From contig JAJJLU010001054.1 of assembly GCA_023807065.1 (NCBI GenBank), positions 1-11,124 of the forward strand: a DNA stretch of 11,124 bases. The letters run 5' to 3'. Each line of letters starts with the position of its first letter. Position 1 is the stretch's first letter. Source of the stretch: Isotricha intestinalis. Taxonomy: Eukaryota; Ciliophora; Litostomatea; Vestibuliferida; Isotrichidae. The position numbers and the translations under genes are program-made. Shown piece by piece: positions 7,579 through 11,124 of the stretch. Below the pieces are notes generated by a model, which saw only the letters and a program-made list of their open reading frames with translations, ran no database searches and was not told the origin of the DNA.

Positions 7579-9336
7579 ATGTCAAAACATGCAGATGAAA
7601 AATTAAAACAACTTCAAAAAATGGCACAAAAACAAGATATACTTCAAGCTCAAAATCAAGCTTTAAGTAATGAAGTATTATGTAAATTACTTTCAGCTGC
7701 AGAAATATATCATAATAGAACTTTTGATATAAAAGAAAAAGAAATATTTGGTTATTATAATACATTAAATTCTGGTCATACTAAATCAATGTTAAACTTA
7801 AAAAAGCAATTATTAAATCAATATGAACTTTTTAAAAATTCTTATGAAGGATATACATTTGATTATGAATATTATGATTTTCCTGATAATTTAAAAGAAG
7901 ATTCAATAATAGAAATTGTTAGAAAATGGGAAAAAGATTTTAAAAATTGTAATGATAAAACTATAAACAATGATGCTAAATATTATAGAGGTATAATTCA
8001 TTTAATTGAAGGAAATTTAGAAGATTCTTTTAGAAAAGATTTAAAAGAATTAAATAAAGTTAAAAACAAAGAAGGAACAATTGCTAAAAATTTAATGGAA
8101 AGTATTGGTTCTGTTCAAGAAGTTGTTTCTCAAATTGAAATTAAAGTTAAAAATAGTATTTTAAAAAATGGTTATTATAAACAAGAAGTTCAATTAGATA
8201 AAAGTTATACTGATGATATTAATATGATGAAAGCACAAAAGATGATTGAAAAAAATAAAGAATTATTGAAAAATATTGGTGATTTTAAAGAAGAAAATCA
8301 TGAAAAATGTAATTGTGGAGAAAAACATAAACATCATGATAAAAATGATAATGTCAACAATGATGAAAAACAAAATAATGAAAATGAAAATGACGATCAA
8401 TTTAAAGTATATGTTGAAAGTGTTAATAAAGAAAATATTGATGAAGATAAAAAAGAAAAAGAAGAAAAAGAAGAATTAAACAAAAAAGAAAAAAATGAAA
8501 AAGAAGAATTAAATAAAAAAAAAAAGAAAAAAAAAAAAGAAAAAGAAGAAAAAGAAAAATTAAATAAAAAAGAAAAAAAAAAAGAATTGGAGCAAAAAAA
8601 AGAAAAAAAAGAAAAAGAAGAAGAAGAAGAAGAAGAAGAAGAAGAAGAAGAAGAAGAAAAAGAAGAAAAAGAAGAAGAAAAAGAAGAAAAAGAAGAAAAA
8701 GAAAAAAAAGAAAAAGAAAAAGAAGAATTAAATAAAAAAGAAAAAAAAGAAGAAGAATTTAATAAAAAAGAAGAAAAAGAAGAATTAGAGCAAAAAAAAA
8801 TAGAAAAAGAAGAAGAAGAACAAAAAGTAGGAAAAGAAGAATTAGAGCAAAAAGGAGAAAAAGAAGAAGAATTTAATAAAAAACAAGAAGAAAAAGAAAA
8901 AGAAAATGAAGAAGAAGAAATCCCAGAAACACAAAAAAATGAAAATGATAAAAAAGGAAAAAGAAAAAATAAAAATAATGAAAGTACTTCAGATTCAGGA
9001 GAATCAAATGAAAATATTCAAATTACAAAAGAAGAAGCAATTAATAATATTAAAAATAAATCAAATGAAATAATTAACAATTTAAAGGATTGTGTGGAAC
9101 ATTATAAAAAATATAAAACTGAAATAAAAGAAAAAGAATCTCAATTAGATAAACAATTAAAAGAATTAAATGAAGAATACTCAAAATATGAAAAAGAAAT
9201 CAAAGACTTTGAAATTCCAAAAGAATATGAAAATAATTTAGTGCTTGAATTAGAACCAATCAAAGAAACCCAAATGAAAAAATATTATTTTCTATTATAT
9301 GAAAATTTAAAATTAAATCCTCCTCAACAAAATTAA
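7579..9336 (+). CDS. Helical protein with conserved N-terminal domain, Lys/Glu linker and C-terminal coiled coil (paralogue A)
   Basis: This 585-residue protein belongs to no family I recognise. Residues 27-221 form a domain shared with the next gene (motifs SNEVLCKLLSAAE, EIFGYYN, LKKQLLN, YDFP, FRKDLKELNK). Residues 241-253 are a small Cys/His cluster (H-x2-C-x-C-x3-H-x-HH). Residues 290-450 are almost only Lys and Glu, with embedded EELNKK and EELEQK phrases and a run of 14 Glu (347-360). A Ser/Asp/Glu patch (469-478) follows, then a heptad-like coiled coil (about 485-545) and a short tail ending PPQQN. There is no signal peptide or membrane segment, so it is probably intracellular, perhaps a scaffold or cytoskeletal partner. 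The start at 7579 follows an A-rich leader; an AT-rich gap of 203 bases separates the TAA stop from its paralogue. Confidence 0.85.
   Translation: MSKHADEKLKQLQKMAQKQDILQAQNQALSNEVLCKLLSAAEIYHNRTFDIKEKEIFGYYNTLNSGHTKSMLNLKKQLLNQYELFKNSYEGYTFDYEYYDFPDNLKEDSIIEIVRKWEKDFKNCNDKTINNDAKYYRGIIHLIEGNLEDSFRKDLKELNKVKNKEGTIAKNLMESIGSVQEVVSQIEIKVKNSILKNGYYKQEVQLDKSYTDDINMMKAQKMIEKNKELLKNIGDFKEENHEKCNCGEKHKHHDKNDNVNNDEKQNNENENDDQFKVYVESVNKENIDEDKKEKEEKEELNKKEKNEKEELNKKKKKKKKEKEEKEKLNKKEKKKELEQKKEKKEKEEEEEEEEEEEEEEKEEKEEEKEEKEEKEKKEKEKEELNKKEKKEEEFNKKEEKEELEQKKIEKEEEEQKVGKEELEQKGEKEEEFNKKQEEKEKENEEEEIPETQKNENDKKGKRKNKNNESTSDSGESNENIQITKEEAINNIKNKSNEIINNLKDCVEHYKKYKTEIKEKESQLDKQLKELNEEYSKYEKEIKDFEIPKEYENNLVLELEPIKETQMKKYYFLLYENLKLNPPQQN
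7657..8241 (+). other. Shared N-terminal domain of the paralogue pair, copy A (residues 27-221)
   Basis: This stretch aligns nearly without gaps to residues 31-223 of the downstream gene. In the first 35 positions about 21 are identical, including SNE, LC, EIFGYYN and a conserved Arg. Later anchors are NSGxTKS, LKKQLLN, YDFPxNL, an aromatic W at 117, YY near 136, FRKxxKELNK (151-160) and a closing GQK/AQK. It is rich in amphipathic helices and conserved Tyr and Phe, suggesting a compact helical fold. The function is unknown. Confidence 0.8.
8446..8928 (+). repeat. Lys/Glu-rich repeat linker encoded by purine-biased DNA
   Basis: Residues 290-450 consist of Lys and Glu interrupted by two interspersed short phrases. 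E-E/K-L/F-N-K-K appears near residues 298, 309, 326, 382, 392 and 430. K/E-E-L-E-Q-K appears near 335, 401 and 420. This suggests expansion by slippage and unequal exchange of a short ancestral unit. The protein segment is likely a long charged single alpha-helix or a disordered spacer. The paralogue downstream lacks it entirely. Confidence 0.85.
8594..8727 (+). repeat. 134-base uninterrupted purine run with a (GAA)14 microsatellite
   Basis: Every base from 8594 to 8727 is A or G on the plus strand. It contains 14 perfect tandem GAA units (8617-8658), encoding 14 consecutive Glu residues. Such tracts are prone to polymerase slippage and, where mirror-symmetric, to triplex DNA. The reading frame is intact through it, so the copy number shown is compatible with a functional gene. 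Confidence 0.92.
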
Positions 9337-9539
9337 AGAATATTAACTAAAAAATATAATTAAATTTAAAAATTTATTATTTTCTATTTTTAAATGTTTT
9401 TTTTTAGGTTTTTTAAAAGAATAAATTAATTGTTTTTATTAAATGTTTTTTATCATTATCATAATCTAAACTAGATATCATCATAAAAAAAGGAATATTC
9501 AAGACTATTTCAGCACAAAATTTTCAATAATTTTTAAAA
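9337..9539. other. Short spacer between the tandem paralogues
   Basis: These 203 AT-rich bases hold the 3' end of paralogue A and the presumed promoter of paralogue B. A T-rich stretch (TTTTTTTTAGG near 9399) and a less AT-rich patch (9460-9520) stand out weakly. No gene is visible here. Confidence 0.5.
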
Positions 9540-10631
9540 ATGAGCTACACCGGAGAAAAATATAATGAAATAAACTATAGAAAAACACAATCTCAATTAC
9601 AATTTCAATCTACATTAAAATTAGAAGAACAGGCATATAGTAATGAAATTTTATGTAGAATGTTATCAACAGCAGAATGTTATTTTTATCGAGTTATAAA
9701 TAAAAGTCCAGAAAGAGAAATTTTTGGTTATTATAATGGATTTAATTCTGGAAATACAAAAAGTTTAGAACATTTAAAAAAACAATTGTTAAATGAAATT
9801 GAAATATTTAAATGTTCATATGAAGATTATATTTATCATTATGATAAGTATGATTTCCCTATAAATTTAACAATGGAAAATATATTAAATGTAATTAATC
9901 AATGGAAATATTATTTAATACGTTATCAAAAAGATAAAGAGATTAAATATTATGACTCTATTTGTGAATTAATTAAGGGAAATTCTGGAATTTGTTTTAG
10001 AAAAGAAATTAAAGAATTAAATAAAGGAAAAGTAAATAAATATGGTCAAGTTTCTAGTCAATTAATGAAAAATATTCCTTATATTCAAGAAAAAGCTGAA
10101 AAATTTGTTCAGAGAATCAGAGAAAATGCAAAAAACGGAATTTATGAAGTTAAAGTTGCATTATATGGAAAATATGAAGATGATTATGATTTAATTGAAG
10201 GACAAAAACATTATAATGTTCAAAATACAGATAATATCAATAATAGAGTCCCTATGAATGTTGATTATCAATATCAAAAATTTTATAATAATGACAGAGA
10301 AAAAGATAAAAAAGAATGTATAAAATTATTCAATAACATATCCACTTTTTTTGACTATTATTGCTCTAAAATTTATAATTATCAATATTTGAATAGAAAT
10401 GAAGAATCTCAATATTTATCAATCACTGAAATTGTTGACAATTTAAATAAAAATATCTATAATTTTGATTATCTTTATGAAAAATTTAGAGAACAATATA
10501 AAGGAATATCAAAAGATATAAATGAATTGATATCAAAGTTAAAAATTAAAGTTGATGAAATGTATAAAAAAACAAAAAATAATGAAATAATTTTAAAATT
10601 AATTAAATTAATTGATAAATATAATGAATAA
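9540..10631 (+). CDS. Helical protein, tandem paralogue B of the upstream gene
   Basis: This 363-residue protein is the telomere-proximal copy of the pair. Residues 31-223 match the N-terminal domain of paralogue A (SNEILCRMLSTAE, EIFGYYN, NSGNTKS, LKKQLLN, YDFP, FRKEIKELNK). The Lys/Glu linker and Cys/His cluster are absent. A short polar stretch (224-254) leads into a helical C-terminal region (255-360), with a KECIKLF start and heptad-like Leu/Ile/Phe spacing. That region plausibly corresponds to the C-terminal coiled coil of paralogue A, although sequence similarity there is weak. No signal peptide or membrane segment is present. The start at 9540 has an AAAAATG context and the stop is TAA. 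The family is not recognised; an intracellular structural or binding role is a guess. Confidence 0.84.
   Translation: MSYTGEKYNEINYRKTQSQLQFQSTLKLEEQAYSNEILCRMLSTAECYFYRVINKSPEREIFGYYNGFNSGNTKSLEHLKKQLLNEIEIFKCSYEDYIYHYDKYDFPINLTMENILNVINQWKYYLIRYQKDKEIKYYDSICELIKGNSGICFRKEIKELNKGKVNKYGQVSSQLMKNIPYIQEKAEKFVQRIRENAKNGIYEVKVALYGKYEDDYDLIEGQKHYNVQNTDNINNRVPMNVDYQYQKFYNNDREKDKKECIKLFNNISTFFDYYCSKIYNYQYLNRNEESQYLSITEIVDNLNKNIYNFDYLYEKFREQYKGISKDINELISKLKIKVDEMYKKTKNNEIILKLIKLIDKYNE
9630..10208 (+). other. Shared N-terminal domain of the paralogue pair, copy B (residues 31-223)
   Basis: This is the counterpart of the domain at 7657-8241. Conserved features are SNE, LC, EIFGYYN, NSGxTKS, LKKQLLN, YDFP, FRKxxKELNK and a shared helical pattern through the GQK at 221-223. 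Divergence is spread along the domain with almost no gaps, as expected for two functional genes that separated some time ago rather than a recent duplication. Confidence 0.8.
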
Positions 10632-11065
10632 AAATAAAAAATAAAATTTTTTAAATTTCTATTAATTAAAAATAAATTTAATATAATTTCAAAGAAAATG
10701 ATAATTTAAATGAATTTCTAAAACTAATGTAAATTGAATTATATAATTATTTAATTATTTTTGAGATGTTATTCTTGAAAAGAATAATATAAAATTACTA
10801 GACATTATCATTAAATTAAAATAAATACTACATTTAAATATAAAATTTTTTCTTAGAAACATTTTTATAGAATAATAATCTATATAAATTCAAAAGTACA
10901 ATAATATTTGGAATGATATTCTATTAGACTTTCATTATAATTAAAAAAATCATAATTTGTTTATTTCAAAAAATAATAGAAATCAAATAAAATTTTTTAT
11001 TTTATATATTTTTTAATTATAATAAAATAAGAAAAAAAATAATTAATAATCCTTAATTTTGTAAT
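10632..11065. other. Gene-free subtelomeric spacer
   Basis: These 434 bases between the last stop codon and the telomere are AT-rich with no open frame of note. The A-rich start (AATAAAAATAAAAAATAAAA, 10625-10644) is a plausible polyadenylation region for the last gene. There are no tandem subtelomeric satellites and no degenerate telomere units, so the switch to the telomere at 11066 is abrupt, as in ciliate macronuclear chromosomes made by chromosome fragmentation and de novo telomere addition. Confidence 0.65.
10769..10787. repeat. Small perfect inverted repeat in the subtelomere
   Basis: TTATTCTT and AAGAATAA form an 8-base-pair stem with a three-base GAA loop, 138 bases after the last gene. 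It could fold in the 3' region of the transcript or lie in untranscribed DNA. In sequence this rich in A and T, such a hairpin can arise by chance, so no function is assigned. Confidence 0.4.
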
Positions 11066-11124
11066 GGGGATTGGGGATTGGGGATTGGGGATTGGGGATT
11101 GGGGATTGGGGATTGGGGATTGGG
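11066..11124 (+). repeat. Telomere, (GGGGATT)8 plus GGG
   Basis: Eight perfect copies of the 7-base unit GGGGATT and a partial ninth reach the window edge. The G-rich strand runs 5'->3' outward, as telomerase would make it, and the array begins abruptly after an AT-rich subtelomere. The reverse-strand unit is CCCCAAT. It differs from Tetrahymena GGGGTT, spirotrich GGGGTTTT and heterotrich CCCTAACA, and agrees with my recollection of rumen entodiniomorph telomeres. Confidence 0.95.

Noticed and set aside
7571..7765. 64-codon minus-strand frame over the start of paralogue A
   Set aside because: It is antisense to a conserved domain shared with the neighbouring gene; composition is typical of a shadow frame.
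8276..8479. 67-codon plus-strand frame inside paralogue A
   Set aside because: It consists of Met/Lys/Ile runs arising from the purine-rich segment read in a second frame.
11066..11124. Regular short repeats considered as a CRISPR array or microsatellite
   Set aside because: There are no spacers, the unit is seven bases, and the array is terminal and G-rich outward, so a telomere explains it fully.

Overview
The window looks like the telomere-bearing end of a very AT-rich chromosome from a microbial eukaryote, most likely a ciliate macronuclear minichromosome. The right edge (11066-11124) is a pure array of the 7-base unit GGGGATT. It runs G-rich 5'->3' toward the end, as a telomere should. 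The genes are intronless, end in TAA, have A-rich start contexts and are separated by extremely AT-rich spacers. No in-frame TAA, TAG or TGA interrupts them, so the standard genetic code is sufficient. Most well-known ciliates reassign stop codons, but litostomes (the class of the rumen ciliates) are recalled to keep the standard code, and the 7-base unit agrees with my memory of CCCCAAT telomeres in rumen entodiniomorphs. The lineage is therefore an inference. The left edge is not a telomere.

Layout from left to right: 1-51 is an exact copy of part of the first gene (2343-2393), sitting at the broken contig edge. The minus-strand gene 206-5569 encodes a 1787-residue surface membrane protein. 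It has a signal peptide, about seven beta-type ectodomain repeats, three furin/VSP-like cysteine modules, a multi-pass membrane region and an Asn-rich cytoplasmic tail. After an AT-rich spacer comes a minus-strand gene (6498-6854) for a 118-residue protein with a zinc-ribbon-like Cys/His pattern. A 724-base divergent spacer follows. Two plus-strand genes then point toward the telomere (7579-9336 and 9540-10631). They are tandem paralogues that share an unrecognised N-terminal domain of about 195 residues. The first also carries a 160-residue Lys/Glu linker encoded by a polypurine tract. A gene-free subtelomere (10632-11065) precedes the telomere.

Nothing in the sequence ties the four genes into one pathway. 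The large protein looks like a cell-surface receptor or adhesion molecule. The subtelomeric pair looks like a fast-evolving, duplicating family of intracellular helical proteins. No RNA genes, mobile elements or CRISPR arrays were found.
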